Part shown: piece by piece, positions 49,026 to 58,399 of the stretch | Layout: each line of letters opens with the position of its first letter | How positions within the stretch are numbered: position 1 is the first letter of the stretch | Origin: Anaeromyxobacter oryzae | GTDB lineage: Bacteria; Myxococcota; Myxococcia; Myxococcales; Anaeromyxobacteraceae | Reading direction: 5' to 3' | NCBI RefSeq assembly: GCF_023169945.1 | Contig: NZ_AP025591.1 | Coordinates: 6,370,501 to 6,434,500 of the forward strand | DNA length: 64,000 nucleotides | The notes under the pieces: model-generated | The model's input: only the letters and a program-made list of their open reading frames with translations | Databases searched by the model: none | What the model was told of the DNA's origin: nothing | Translations under genes and position numbers: made by a program

Positions 49026-50045
49026 GTGCCAGCGAAGGCGCTCACCGAGAGTCGAAAGTCCATCTACCTGGACTGGAGCACGTTCGTTGATGCGTTCCGC
49101 GGCATTGACGCACCGGCGAACGACCCCGCCCGTGCGCTCCACGACCTCGTCGTGCGGCTCTCAGCGGGTGAGAACCTGTGCTTCTCGCTCACGCACGTCT
49201 GGGAGCTCCTTCACCAGGAGAACCCCGCCTCCCGCGTCGCGATCGCGCGCTGGCTCGACCGGCTCGATCTCGTGTGGGTCTACTCCGACAACGACGTGAT
49301 CAAGCGGGAAGTCCTGCACGCCGTCCTCGACGCCGTTCGGGGGACGAAGACCCCGGCGCCGCTCCCGGCGGCCGCGTCGTTCTTCTCGCTTTTCGAGGCA
49401 TGGGATGCCGAGAGTCTCGGTTACGCGCTCGCGCACCCCACGCTCGCCGACTTCGTTGACGTGGCCGGCTCGGCGCCGTCGCTGATGGCACGCCTCGCCC
49501 GGTTCCGTGAACTCTCGGTGCAGAGTGCACGTCGCCTTTACGACGACCGCATCACCGGGTTGCAGCAGGTGGACCGCGCGGCGATGGAGGAGGAGCTGGA
49601 TCGGAAGGTGCGCGCGAACCTCCAGGTCGACGTGGCGGAAGCAGCCGCGCTCCTTCGAAAGGACCCCGCGTCGGGGTTCCACCGAAACCAGAGCGGCATT
49701 TTCGTCGCTCCCACCGACGCCGAGGTGGCCGCGGCGGTGAACGGCTTCCCGGATCTCACGGTTCTCCCGTTCATCTTCCTCTTCCACCGGGCTCTCAGAG
49801 CCATGTCTTTCGAGATCATCGCGCGGCCGAGCACGGCATCGCGGGCCTTCGAGCAGCAACGTGGCGATCTCTACGACCTCACGCATCTCGTCGGAGCGGC
49901 CTACGCGGACGTCTTCACCTGCGATACGCGAACGGCGCGGCGCCTCGACAACGGGCGTGACCTTCTCGGACGGCCACCGCCGATCACTGCCGTGGGCGGT
50001 CCCGCTGCCGTTGCCCAGCATATCGAGGCGCAGGTGGCGCGTTGA
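49026..50045 (+). CDS. Island PIN-like nuclease
   Basis: 339 aa, GTG preceded by GGGGAGGACC. It has the spaced acidic residues of the PIN fold: SIYLDWSTFVDAF (first Asp, strand 1), HVWELLHQE (Glu, helix), and GDLYDLTHLVGAAYADVFTCDTRTARRL (late acidic cluster followed by TCD). The middle (about 100-260) is a helical insertion, making it larger than VapC-type toxins (~130 aa). PIN enzymes cut single-stranded RNA using Mg2+ or Mn2+. No antitoxin-like gene is adjacent except the upstream solenoid protein. The fold call is by motif spacing; activity and target are inferred. Confidence 0.65.
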   Translation: MPAKALTESRKSIYLDWSTFVDAFRGIDAPANDPARALHDLVVRLSAGENLCFSLTHVWELLHQENPASRVAIARWLDRLDLVWVYSDNDVIKREVLHAVLDAVRGTKTPAPLPAAASFFSLFEAWDAESLGYALAHPTLADFVDVAGSAPSLMARLARFRELSVQSARRLYDDRITGLQQVDRAAMEEELDRKVRANLQVDVAEAAALLRKDPASGFHRNQSGIFVAPTDAEVAAAVNGFPDLTVLPFIFLFHRALRAMSFEIIARPSTASRAFEQQRGDLYDLTHLVGAAYADVFTCDTRTARRLDNGRDLLGRPPPITAVGGPAAVAQHIEAQVAR

Positions 50046-50072
50046 CGCCGCCCGACGCTCCAGCGCCGCAAT

Positions 50073-50155
50073 GCCGACACCCAAGGCCGAGTTTGGGACC
50101 TACTGATTAACCAATCAGTAGGCTCTCAGACGAAATCCGGTAATCAGTAGGTCCC
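50073..50155. repeat. Cluster of direct and inverted tRNA-Thr fragments
   Basis: Minus-strand 50108-50073 reads AATCAGTAGGTCCC, 12 diverged bases, then GGGTGTCGGC: an inverted, degenerate copy of the tRNA 3' half with exact spacing. Direct fragments follow at 50113-50122 (AATCAGTAGG) and 50142-50155 (AATCAGTAGGTCCC). The first two make a 10-bp inverted repeat around AACC. Confidence 0.75.
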
Positions 50156-50271
50156 AAGGAGAATGAGCGAATCACCCAAGGAACACCCAGAACCAGGGCC
50201 ACAGGGGCTCAAAACGCAGTCTGCACCCTGCGTAAGCACGGAATCTGAAAGGGTTTTGGAATGAGGGGCCA

Positions 50272-50318
50272 GATTCGTAATCAGTAGGTCCCCAGTTCAG
50301 GTCTGGGTGTCGGCTCCA
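50272..50318 (+). repeat. attR, displaced tRNA-Thr 3' half
   Basis: Right copy of the 47-bp direct repeat, differing from attL at one base (TTCAGGTC for TTCAAGTC). It has no 5' half, so it is not a working tRNA. Confidence 0.8.
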
Positions 50319-50324
50319 GTCTTC

Positions 50325-50365
50325 ACGGGCGCTTGGCCAACCGGTCGAGCGCCCGTCTTCTTTCT
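50325..50365 (+). terminator. Probable original tRNA-Thr terminator
   Basis: ACGGGCGCT and AGCGCCCGT arms, 14-nt loop, then CTTCTTTCT. It lies just beyond attR and probably served the tRNA before integration. Confidence 0.6.
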
Positions 50366-50406
50366 GGGCCGAGGCGACCGAGCTGCGCGCGCCGCACACG
50401 CCGTCC

Positions 50407-52758
50407 TCACCCCTTCCGCCGCGCTACCTCCCCGAGCAGCACGTCAAGCTCCTCGAGCGGCGGCGGCTTGGGCAGGTGGGCGTCGAACCCCGCCGCGAGC
50501 GCGGCCTCGCGGTCCGCGGGCTGGGCGTAGCCGGTGAGCGCGACGGCGAAGACGGGCGTCTGCGGCGCGCTGGAGCGCACGGCACGGATCACGTCGTGGC
50601 CGCTCATGTCGGGCAGGCCGACGTCGCAGATGAGGACGTCGGGAGCGCGCGCGGCGACCGCCTCGATGCCGGCGCGGCCGGTGCCGGCCGTCGAGACCCG
50701 GTGGCCGCCGAGCGCGAGGAGGTCGGCGAGGGTCGTCGCAGCGTCCTGGTTGTCCTCGACGATCAGCACCGACAGCCCCATCGCCTCTGGATCGGCTCGC
50801 GACGCCACGGCGCCGTCCGGAGGGGCCGCCTCGAGCGGGAGGCTGATGACGAACTCGGCGCCCCGGCCCGGGCCGTCGCTCTCGGCCCGCACCTCGCCGC
50901 CCATCCGATCCGCCAGATCCCGCACCAGCGCGAGCCCGAGCCCCACCCCCCCGTGCCCGTGCCGGGTCCGCTCGGACTGGACGAACGGGTCGAAGATGCG
51001 CTCCAGGTCGGCCGCGTCGATGCCGAGCCCGGTGTCGCTCACCGACACCTCGCAGGCTCCGCCGCGCCGGTCGACCCCGACGCGCACGCGACCGCCGGGC
51101 GGAGTGAACTTGAGCGCGTTGCTGAGGAGGTTGCCGACCATCTGCGACAGGCGCGCCGCGTCCACGTCGACCCAGAGCGGCTCGCCGGCCTGGGAGAGAA
51201 GGAGATCCACGTCGCGCTCGTCGAACAGGGATCGCGCGTCCTCCCAGGCGCGACGCACCACGTCTCGCGCGTCCACGCGATCGACCTGGAGCTCGATCTT
51301 CCCGTGCGTGATGCGGGTGAGGTCGAGGAGGTCGTCGACCAGGCGAGCGAGGTGGTCGGCCTGCCGGCGCAGGACGCCCAGCGCGCGGCCCGCCGCGTCG
51401 CTCCCGGCCGGCGCCCGCTCGATGACGCGGATGCTGTTCCGGATCGGCGCGAGCGGGTTCCTGAGCTCGTGCGAGAGCACGGCGATGAACTCGCTCTTGC
51501 GCCGGTCGGCCTCGCGCAGCGCGTCCTCGGCGTGCTTACGCTCCGTGACGTCCCGGGTCGTCCCGGCGATGATCTCGACCTCGCCGTCGGGGCCGATGAC
51601 CGGCGTGAAGATGTACTCGTAAACGCCGAAGTGCCCGGTGCGCGGTGCCTTGAACGGGACCTCGCCCTTGATCGGAGCCTTCGTCTCGATCACCTGGGCG
51701 ATCTCGCGCATGTGCATGTCGTGGTGCCACTGCTCGTAACCGAGCTCGCGGCAGGTCTTGCCGACGGCGTCGGAGAGCTTCATGCCCCATACCTCGAGCA
51801 GGCGCCGGTTCGCGTACAGGAACCGCCCCTGCCGATCGAAGAGGTAGACGAAGTCCGGCGTGGTGGAGGCCACCCCGTCGAACAGCCGGACCTGGCGCTC
51901 GTAGCGCTCGACGGCGCGGCGCAGCTCCTCCTCGGTGCGCCTCTGCTCGGAGAAGTACGCGTCGAGCGCGGCCTCCGTCCGATCCAGCGCCTCCTCGGCG
52001 CGGGTCTGATCGGTGATGTCCTCGATGACCGCGAGCGCCGACGGCGGATCGAACGGAACGGTCGGGAGCTGCACGACGCGCCCCCGCCACGCCGCGTCGG
52101 GCTTCCCCGGGACGGGCGCGCGCCACCGCTCCACCTCCCACGGCTCGCCGGTCTCGAGGACGTGCAGGAGCCGGGTCCGCGAGCCGCTCGCGGCAGCCTC
52201 GGGGAACACCTCAGCGTAGGTGCGGCCGAGCATCGGCGTGCCGGGCGCGATCGCCTGGTACGCCGGGTTGACGAGCGTGAAGCGGAGGTCGCGCCCGGTG
52301 ACGACCGCGATGCACGTCTGCGCGTGAGCCACGACCGACGCGAGCAGCTCTCGCGAGGGACCCGCGCCCGGCGACTCCTTCGGCGGTGAAAGGGACTCGC
52401 GCCTCACCTCGCGCGCCGTGATGAGGAGCCCCGTCCCGCCCTCCATCGGCACCGGGGCGATGCTTCCCTCCCACCACGTCTCCCGGCCCTGGACGCGCTG
52501 CGCATGGCGCGGCACGTCGACCCGATGTCCGGCGCGTGCCCGGGCGTGCAGCGCGAGCGCCAGGTCTCGCGTCTCGGGGAACAGCTCGATCACGTCCGCC
52601 CCGAGGACCTCGTCCACCGGGAAGCCCGTCGAGCGGATCCACTCGGCGTTCGCCCGGAGGACGCTGCCGTCCGGCGCGACCAGGCAGCGGCCCACCCCCG
52701 GCTCCTCGAAGAGGAGGTCCGTCAGCGCGCTCGCGGCGAGCTCCTGCCTCACGGTCAT
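50407..52758 (-). CDS. Hybrid histidine kinase with three PAS-like domains
   Basis: 783 aa, ATG with GAGGG upstream. No membrane helix. PAS-like domains at about 15-120, 140-255 (AQTCIAVVTGRDLRFTLVNPAYQAI) and 290-405 (TPDFVYLFDRQGRFLYANRRLLEVWG). H box FIAVLSHELRNPLAPI near 420, N box NLLSNALKF, G boxes DTGLGID and GHGGVGLGLALVRDL. A C-terminal receiver (VLIVEDNQD, phospho-Asp in ICDVGLPDMSG, Lys in HLPKPP) is fused. It is a soluble sensor with a phosphorelay-type output; no separate response regulator is adjacent. The gene lies just downstream of the island, reading towards it. Confidence 0.93.
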   Translation of the reverse strand: MTVRQELAASALTDLLFEEPGVGRCLVAPDGSVLRANAEWIRSTGFPVDEVLGADVIELFPETRDLALALHARARAGHRVDVPRHAQRVQGRETWWEGSIAPVPMEGGTGLLITAREVRRESLSPPKESPGAGPSRELLASVVAHAQTCIAVVTGRDLRFTLVNPAYQAIAPGTPMLGRTYAEVFPEAAASGSRTRLLHVLETGEPWEVERWRAPVPGKPDAAWRGRVVQLPTVPFDPPSALAVIEDITDQTRAEEALDRTEAALDAYFSEQRRTEEELRRAVERYERQVRLFDGVASTTPDFVYLFDRQGRFLYANRRLLEVWGMKLSDAVGKTCRELGYEQWHHDMHMREIAQVIETKAPIKGEVPFKAPRTGHFGVYEYIFTPVIGPDGEVEIIAGTTRDVTERKHAEDALREADRRKSEFIAVLSHELRNPLAPIRNSIRVIERAPAGSDAAGRALGVLRRQADHLARLVDDLLDLTRITHGKIELQVDRVDARDVVRRAWEDARSLFDERDVDLLLSQAGEPLWVDVDAARLSQMVGNLLSNALKFTPPGGRVRVGVDRRGGACEVSVSDTGLGIDAADLERIFDPFVQSERTRHGHGGVGLGLALVRDLADRMGGEVRAESDGPGRGAEFVISLPLEAAPPDGAVASRADPEAMGLSVLIVEDNQDAATTLADLLALGGHRVSTAGTGRAGIEAVAARAPDVLICDVGLPDMSGHDVIRAVRSSAPQTPVFAVALTGYAQPADREAALAAGFDAHLPKPPPLEELDVLLGEVARRKG

Positions 52759-52845
52759 CGGGATTTCCCTCGTCCTCGTCGAGCGCTCGCGCCGAGAACG
52801 TAGTCACTCGCTGGCGCCCGGGCGGGTGCCGGACGGGCCATCGCC

Positions 52846-55119
52846 CTACTCGAGCGCTCGCTCGACGCGCTCCGGAGCCGGCGGCTTCGGGATGTGATCG
52901 TCGAAGCCCGCCTCCGCTGCCTTCGCCAGGTCCTCGGGCTGCGCGTAGCCGCTGACGGCGACGAGGCGCAGGCGGCGGTCGTGGGCGGCGCGGAGCGCCT
53001 TCGCGACCGCGTAGCCGTCCATCCCCGGCAGCCCGATGTCGCAGAGCACCACGTCCGGCGGGTCGCTCCGCGCCTTCTCGACAGCGCTCGGGCCATCGAA
53101 CGCCGTCTCGGCCTCGTGGCCCAGCAGCTGCACGAGCTCGGCGAGCGTCTCGGCGGCGTCCCTGTTGTCGTCCACGACGAGGACGCGCCGCCGCCGCGCG
53201 GCGCCGGGCCGCGGGCCCTCGGCGGCCCGGGGCGCGCGGTGCGCGCCGCCGGCGAGCGGCAGCTTCACGACGAACTCCGCCCCGCGCCCCACGCCCTCGC
53301 TCGCGACGGCGACCTCCCCGCCGTGCGAGGCGACGAGCCCCTTCACGAGCGCGAGCCCGAGCCCGAGCCCGCCCTCGCTCCTCGCCAGCGTCTGCTTCGC
53401 CTGGACGAACGGCTCGAACAGCGTCCCCTGCACCTCGGGCGCGATGCCGGCGCCATCGTCGGCGACCCGGATCACGGCGCGGTCTTCCTCCACGCCGACC
53501 GACAGCGACACCCGCCCTCCCGACGGCGTGAACTTCGCAGCGTTCTGGAGGAGGTTCCCGACGACCTGCGCGAGCCGCGTCTCGTCCGCGTTCACGACGA
53601 CGGCGCCAAGCGGGATCGCCACCGCGAGCTCGAGGCCACGCTCCTGCATCAGCGCTCGGTGATCCTCCGCAGTCCGGCGGACCAGGGCCGTGAGATCCGT
53701 GTCCGCGCGATGCAGCTGGACCTTGCCGCGGGCGATCCGGGTCACGTCGAGGAGATCGTCGACGAGGCGCGTGAGGTGCGTCACCTGACGGTTCGCGACC
53801 GCCTTCGCCCGGTGCGCCTTCAGGCCCGCGGGATCGGTGCGGTCGAGGATGTACAGCGCGTTCCGGATGGGGGCGAGCGGGTTCCGCAGCTCGTGCGAGA
53901 GCATCCCGAGGAACTCGTCCTTGCGGCGATCGGCCTCGCGGAGCCGGTCGTTCGCCGCGCGCAGCGCCGCCTCGGCGCGCTTCCGCTCGGTGACGTCCTG
54001 GATCGCCAGCAGGCCCGTGGCCGCGAGCCCGGCCTGGGGCGGGACCACGACGCCCGAGTAGCTGAAGATGCGCTCCCAGCCGAGCCGCTCGTTCCGGACG
54101 ACGATCTCGTACTCGTGGAAGGTCTCTCCGTTCAGCAGACGCGGCAGGGGCCACCGCTCGACGGGGATCGGCTCGCCGTCCAGCGTCCGGAGCTCGTGCT
54201 CGGCGACCAGGGTCTCGAGGAACCTGTGCTCGTCCTCTTCGGCCCGGTAGCCGTGGATCGCCAGCGCCTCCCCGTTCCACTGCAGGGCGCGGGTCGAGAG
54301 GTCCGCGACGATGAGGCCGGACGGCAGGTTCTCGATGGCGGAGCGGAACCGCTGCTCCGCCGCGCGCAGGGCCTCGTCGACGCGCCTCTGCGCCGTGACG
54401 TCGGTGAAGACGACCGCGAACCGGCGTGGAGCCGGGCTGAAGCAATAGACGCTGAAGTGCCGGTCGAGGTCGCGGTTGTAGCTCTCGAACCGGACCGGCT
54501 TCCCGGAGAGCGCGACGCCGCAGTACGTGTCGATCCACGCCCGCTCGATCCTCGGGAGGACCTCCCGGATGGGCCGCCCCTCGACCTCGCGACGCCTCAG
54601 GCCCGACTGCCGCTCGAAGGCGTCGTTCATCTCGAGGAGCCGGAAGTCCGGCGCCGCCCCGTCGTCGCAGATCGCCTCGCCGATCGCGAACCCCTCCGTC
54701 ATGCTCTCGAAGAGCGATCGGTAGCGCTCTTCGCTGCGGCGAAGCTCCTGCTCGATCTCCTTCTGGCCGGTGATCTCGACGACGGTCGCCCCCACGCCGA
54801 CCACGCTGGCCCCGTCCCGCACCGGGTAGTACGAGACGCGCCAGGTGCGGCGGACCCCCGGCGACCGCGGCGTGTAGCCCTCGACCTCCACGTCGAGGGC
54901 GGCGCCCGTGTCGCGCACGCGACGAAGCTGGTCGGCGACTTCGGGGTTCTGGTCGGGCAGGACCTCGAGGACGGTCTTCCCGACGTGATCGGCCGCCGGC
55001 ACGCCGTTGATCGCGGCGAGCGCGGCGTTCACGCGGACGTACCGCAGCTCCGCATCGAACAGCGCGAGGCCGACCGGCGCCTCCCAGAGCGCGTCCAGCT
55101 GAGCAGCGGCGTCGAGCAA
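52846..55119 (-). CDS. Hybrid histidine kinase, tandem paralogue
   Basis: 757 aa, TTG start at 55119. Same architecture as the next gene: PAS domains (APVGLALFDAELRYVRVNAALAAING; YRSLFESMTEGFAIGEAIC; FRSAIENLPSGLIVADLST), H box FLGMLSHELRNPLAPI, N box NLLQNAAKF, G box GLGLGLALVKGLVASHGG, and a receiver (VLVVDDNRD, VVLCDIGLPGMDG, HIPKPP). Soluble. The 87-nt gap to the downstream kinase and shared KPP ending suggest tandem duplication. The start is uncertain because the GGGGGGGAAGG site is very close to the TTG. Confidence 0.92.
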   Translation of the reverse strand: MLDAAAQLDALWEAPVGLALFDAELRYVRVNAALAAINGVPAADHVGKTVLEVLPDQNPEVADQLRRVRDTGAALDVEVEGYTPRSPGVRRTWRVSYYPVRDGASVVGVGATVVEITGQKEIEQELRRSEERYRSLFESMTEGFAIGEAICDDGAAPDFRLLEMNDAFERQSGLRRREVEGRPIREVLPRIERAWIDTYCGVALSGKPVRFESYNRDLDRHFSVYCFSPAPRRFAVVFTDVTAQRRVDEALRAAEQRFRSAIENLPSGLIVADLSTRALQWNGEALAIHGYRAEEDEHRFLETLVAEHELRTLDGEPIPVERWPLPRLLNGETFHEYEIVVRNERLGWERIFSYSGVVVPPQAGLAATGLLAIQDVTERKRAEAALRAANDRLREADRRKDEFLGMLSHELRNPLAPIRNALYILDRTDPAGLKAHRAKAVANRQVTHLTRLVDDLLDVTRIARGKVQLHRADTDLTALVRRTAEDHRALMQERGLELAVAIPLGAVVVNADETRLAQVVGNLLQNAAKFTPSGGRVSLSVGVEEDRAVIRVADDGAGIAPEVQGTLFEPFVQAKQTLARSEGGLGLGLALVKGLVASHGGEVAVASEGVGRGAEFVVKLPLAGGAHRAPRAAEGPRPGAARRRRVLVVDDNRDAAETLAELVQLLGHEAETAFDGPSAVEKARSDPPDVVLCDIGLPGMDGYAVAKALRAAHDRRLRLVAVSGYAQPEDLAKAAEAGFDDHIPKPPAPERVERALE

Positions 55120-55234
55120 CCTTCCCCCCCGTTCCGGTTACCGACGCCAGAACAGCGGGGGTGCGCGGGCCTATTCCTACATCGGAGCACAGGGGGGGGG
55201 CACGGACGGCAGAACGCCGGACGCGAGCTTCACG

Positions 55235-56026
55235 CTAGAACCGCCCGGCGATCCCCAGCCCGCCTGGCGCGGGCACGAGCGCGAGCGGCGCCGCCTGCCT
55301 GCTCCGACGGTGGAGGAGCGGGACGGCGGTCCCGACGGCGAGCCCTGCCGCGGCGCCCACCATGACGTCGGACGGAAAGTGGTTCCCGCCGGCGATCCGC
55401 TCGAGCCCGACGCTCACGCCCCCGACCGCGACCGCGAGCCAGGGCCAGACCGTCTCGCCGTAACGGAATCGCGCCGTCCAGGCGGCGGCCGTGAGCGCCG
55501 TGACGACCCCGCTCGTGTGGCCGGAGTAGAAGGCGCGGTAGGAGCCCGGCTCGTGGACGTACTGCGGATCGTTCGCGTAGGCGAGCGGGATCGGGCGCTG
55601 CACCGAGTACTTCACCGCGGTCACCAGGGCGGCGTTCACGAGGAGCGCCTCCGCGAACACCGTCACGTCCTCGAGGAGCGGCCGCGTCCACCCGAGCCGG
55701 GCGGCGTCGAGCACGAGGGGACCGCCGACCGCGACGCCGAGCGTGACGTTCGAGGCGACGTCGGCGGCGTGGCTCTTGTTGCCGATCGCGAACCGCTCCC
55801 ACCGCGGCACCTCGGACGGATCGCACGGACAGCGGAGCCGGATGATTCGATCCTCGAGCAGCCACGGGACCAGCGCGGCCAGGCCGGCCGCCCCCGAGAT
55901 GGCGACGTCGAGGGGCAGGTCCACCCGGTAGACGCTCGCGTCGTCGCCGGGCGGCTCGCGTCCCCGGGCGGCGCCCGGCGACGCGGCGACGAGCGCCGCG
56001 ACGGCGATCGCGAGGGAGAGACGCAT
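55235..56026 (-). CDS. PAP2-family membrane phosphatase
   Basis: 263 aa, ATG 56026, signal-like N-terminus (MRLSLAIAVAALVAASPGAARG). PAP2 motifs: KYSVQRPIP (KxxxxxxRP), YSGHTSGVV (usual PSGH with Tyr for Pro), and ERIAGGNHFPSDVMVG (RxxxxxHxxxD). Several membrane segments. It would dephosphorylate a lipid phosphate such as undecaprenyl pyrophosphate or phosphatidate on the periplasmic side. Ends in Phe. The substrate is not deducible here. Downstream of the small cytochrome, 92 nt apart. Confidence 0.85.
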   Translation of the reverse strand: MRLSLAIAVAALVAASPGAARGREPPGDDASVYRVDLPLDVAISGAAGLAALVPWLLEDRIIRLRCPCDPSEVPRWERFAIGNKSHAADVASNVTLGVAVGGPLVLDAARLGWTRPLLEDVTVFAEALLVNAALVTAVKYSVQRPIPLAYANDPQYVHEPGSYRAFYSGHTSGVVTALTAAAWTARFRYGETVWPWLAVAVGGVSVGLERIAGGNHFPSDVMVGAAAGLAVGTAVPLLHRRSRQAAPLALVPAPGGLGIAGRF

Positions 56027-56118
56027 CGGACCGGCGGTATCCGCCCGGCGGCCCGGCCGCACGCGCGACTCGGGCCCGTGTGTCGACGTGCCGCGCCCGG
56101 CGCGACCTCCGGATCCGC

Positions 56119-56565
56119 CTATCGCGCGGCGGTCGCGCTCGACTCGCCGAGGTACTCGCGGATGAGCGCCCATTCCTCGCGCGACATCGCGACGCGCCGC
56201 TCGTGCATCTTGACCGACGCACCGACCCAGCCGCTCCGGCGACTCCTCGCCGACGGGACCGCGTGGCACGTCCCGCACTTCCGCTCCGCGAGCGCGACCG
56301 CGGAGCGCGCCGGCGCCGGGACGGCGGCCGGAGCGGCCGCCGCACGGGGCGCCGCCTCGACCCACCCGGCCGCGAGGACCGCCACGACGAATGCCGCGCG
56401 CCGTGACCTCGCGGTCGCGCGCGGCGCCCGCGTCTCGAGGTTCTCTGCCGCGGGGGGATGCTCGACGCCGTTCCGTTCCAGGGGACGCTCTCCGTGCCGG
56501 GGTGCTGCCGTGATCCCGTCGATCGACTTACCGCGCCTTCGTCTCACCGCAACGACAGCGCACAC
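56119..56565 (-). CDS. Small monohaem c-type cytochrome
   Basis: Up to 148 aa. A hydrophobic export signal (RRAAFVVAVLAAGWVEA) precedes an Ala/Pro linker, then the haem motif CGTCHAVPSARS and a likely axial Met in ASVKMHERR, ending EEWALIREYLGES. It should be a periplasmic electron carrier. The start is uncertain: GTG 56565 is the only standard start found but leaves ~45 residues before the signal; an internal CTG is possible. Confidence 0.6.
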   Translation of the reverse strand: MCAVVAVRRRRGKSIDGITAAPRHGERPLERNGVEHPPAAENLETRAPRATARSRRAAFVVAVLAAGWVEAAPRAAAAPAAVPAPARSAVALAERKCGTCHAVPSARSRRSGWVGASVKMHERRVAMSREEWALIREYLGESSATAAR

Positions 56566-56899
56566 GACCGATGCGGTCTCCAGCAGACGACGGCCGCCAG
56601 CAAACGTTGCCGACGTTCTTTCAAATCGATGCGGCTTTTGCGTTGACGTCGATCATCCCGGGGGAGGTCCAAGCGCGCAGCCCCGTTCGGTGGTCGCAAA
56701 CGCGCGTGATTGTCGCGATCTAGCGCCCTGCCCTGCGACCGACTCCCGCGATCACGAGACGGACCGATGGCCTCACGCAGGCGCCGTGGCCGCGCCGCGC
56801 CGCGGGGCCCGTGCGGCACCTGCACGATCCTGGATCGACGAAGCACGACGGCCCGGCGGGAACACCCACCGGGCCGCCGCGATCACCGGAACCCGCTCG
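56566..56899. other. Intergenic region
   Basis: About 330 nt without a convincing gene. 56580-56665 is AT-richer and may hold the promoter of the cytochrome gene. An 11-bp hairpin at 56850-56875 (GGCCCGGCGGG, AACA, CCCACCGGGCC) just beyond the aminotransferase stop may act as its terminator although no T tract follows. Confidence 0.5.
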
Positions 56900-58222
56900 C
56901 TACTTGCCGCGCACGGAGCGGACCGCCTTCGCGGCCGCGCTGAAGACGCCGGCGATCTGCGCCTCCGCGAGGCACGAGAACGCGATCCGCAGCTCCCGCT
57001 TGCCGAGGGCGATGGTCCCCACGCCGTGGTCGTCGAGGAGCCGCACGCGCACGGTGTCCGCGTCGGCGTCCTTGAGGCGCAGGCACATGAAGTAGCCGCT
57101 GTTGAACGGGTAGACGTCCCAGCAGTCGGCGTACTCGGGCTTGCGGCACTCCTTCGCGACGACCTTCGCGCGGGCGCGCAGAATCGCCACCTTCTCGGCC
57201 TGCTGGGCGCGGAACTCGGGGTCCGAGAGCGCCTTCAGGACGATGGACTGACCGGGGTTCGAGATGTTCGACACGTACCCGCGGATGAGGCCGGCGGTCT
57301 TGTCCTCGAGCGCCTTGTACGCGGCGGCGGTGCCGTTCTTCACGCCGAACGTGATGAAGCCGACGCGGAGGCCCCAGACGAACTCCTCCTTCGTCGCGCC
57401 GTCGATCTTCACGGCCAGGAGGTTGTCGGAGGCCTTCGCGAGCCGCCCGAAGAGCGACTCGGTGGTGCACGCGTCGTCGAACAGCATGCCGTAGTACGCG
57501 TCGTCCACGCAGACGACGAGCTTCGTCCCGGCCTCGGCCTCGGCCGTGAGCGCCTTCGCGATGCCCTCGGCCTCGGCCCTCGTCGGCGTGTAGCCTGACG
57601 GGTTGTTCGGGAAGTTGAGCGCGACGACGAGCTTCTTGCCGCGGTACCTCGCGAGCGCCGCGGTGAAGCCGGCGAGGTTGAAGCCGGTGAGCTTCTCGTC
57701 GAAGAACGGGAAGTAGTCGAACCGCGCCTCGAGCCGGGTGTCCCACGAGAGCTCGTAGTTCTCCCAGTGGAGCTCGCTCGTGAGCACCGGGTCGCCCGGG
57801 TCGAGGAAGAGATCCCCGACGAGGCCGAGGCCGTGGGTCAGCGCGTTCGTGACGACCGGGCTCGAGGTGAGGTGATCGCCGAGGCTCGGCGTCTCGGCGC
57901 GCTGCTTCTTCGCCCACGCCGCGCGGATGTCGGGCCGGCCGTAGCTCGGCGCGTAGTCGTAGATCTCGGAGGGCGTGAGGCCCTGGTAGTACCTGTCGAC
58001 GCAGGCGAGGTGCATCGGCGCGCCGTTCTCGGTGGCGATGCCGACCGTCGCGTTCGCCGTCTTCGCCTTCTGCTTCGCCTCCGCGCCCTGGGCGAGGATC
58101 CCCTTCGCGGGGAAGAAGAAACGCTTTCCGCGCGCGCTCAGCAGGTCGAGCACGACGGGGCAGTCCTTCGCGAGCGCGTCGTTCGCGGTCTGGGCGAGGG
58201 GATGGAGGGCGGAGGGGCTCAT
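56900..58222 (-). CDS. Class I/II PLP-dependent aminotransferase
   Basis: 440 aa from ATG 58222, with AGGAG 5 nt upstream. Motifs: YAPSYGRPDIRAAWAKK, ELHWENYELSWDTR, VALNFPNNPSGYTPT, CVDDAYYGMLFDD and the PLP-binding Lys region AVKIDGATKEEFVWGLRVGF. It belongs to fold-type I but is not a close match to AspC or AlaC by motif, so the amino acid pair is unknown. No co-oriented neighbours; it may be regulated alone. Confidence 0.88.
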   Translation of the reverse strand: MSPSALHPLAQTANDALAKDCPVVLDLLSARGKRFFFPAKGILAQGAEAKQKAKTANATVGIATENGAPMHLACVDRYYQGLTPSEIYDYAPSYGRPDIRAAWAKKQRAETPSLGDHLTSSPVVTNALTHGLGLVGDLFLDPGDPVLTSELHWENYELSWDTRLEARFDYFPFFDEKLTGFNLAGFTAALARYRGKKLVVALNFPNNPSGYTPTRAEAEGIAKALTAEAEAGTKLVVCVDDAYYGMLFDDACTTESLFGRLAKASDNLLAVKIDGATKEEFVWGLRVGFITFGVKNGTAAAYKALEDKTAGLIRGYVSNISNPGQSIVLKALSDPEFRAQQAEKVAILRARAKVVAKECRKPEYADCWDVYPFNSGYFMCLRLKDADADTVRVRLLDDHGVGTIALGKRELRIAFSCLAEAQIAGVFSAAAKAVRSVRGK

Positions 58223-58399
58223 CGGGGCTCCTGGGCGGTTTTGCGACACGAGGTCGGGGGAGGTGAATGGTGCACGACCGGCGCGCCCGGTCAACCCACT
58301 CGTTTCGCCCGGGGCGCCACCGAGGCGGCGTGACCTTCGGCCGCCTGGCCGCATGGTGCCGCCTCCGGCTATGAGTGGGGTGCCCGGGGGGGCTCTCTC

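Noticed and set aside
50272..50318. Second tRNA-Thr gene
   Set aside because: Only the 3' half is present; no 5' acceptor strand or D-arm upstream, so it is an attachment-site remnant.
50172..50399. Second minus-strand frame with the same RHPDLNWGPTDYES peptide at attR
   Set aside because: Same antisense artefact, caused by the duplicated tRNA 3' half; not evidence of paralogous genes.
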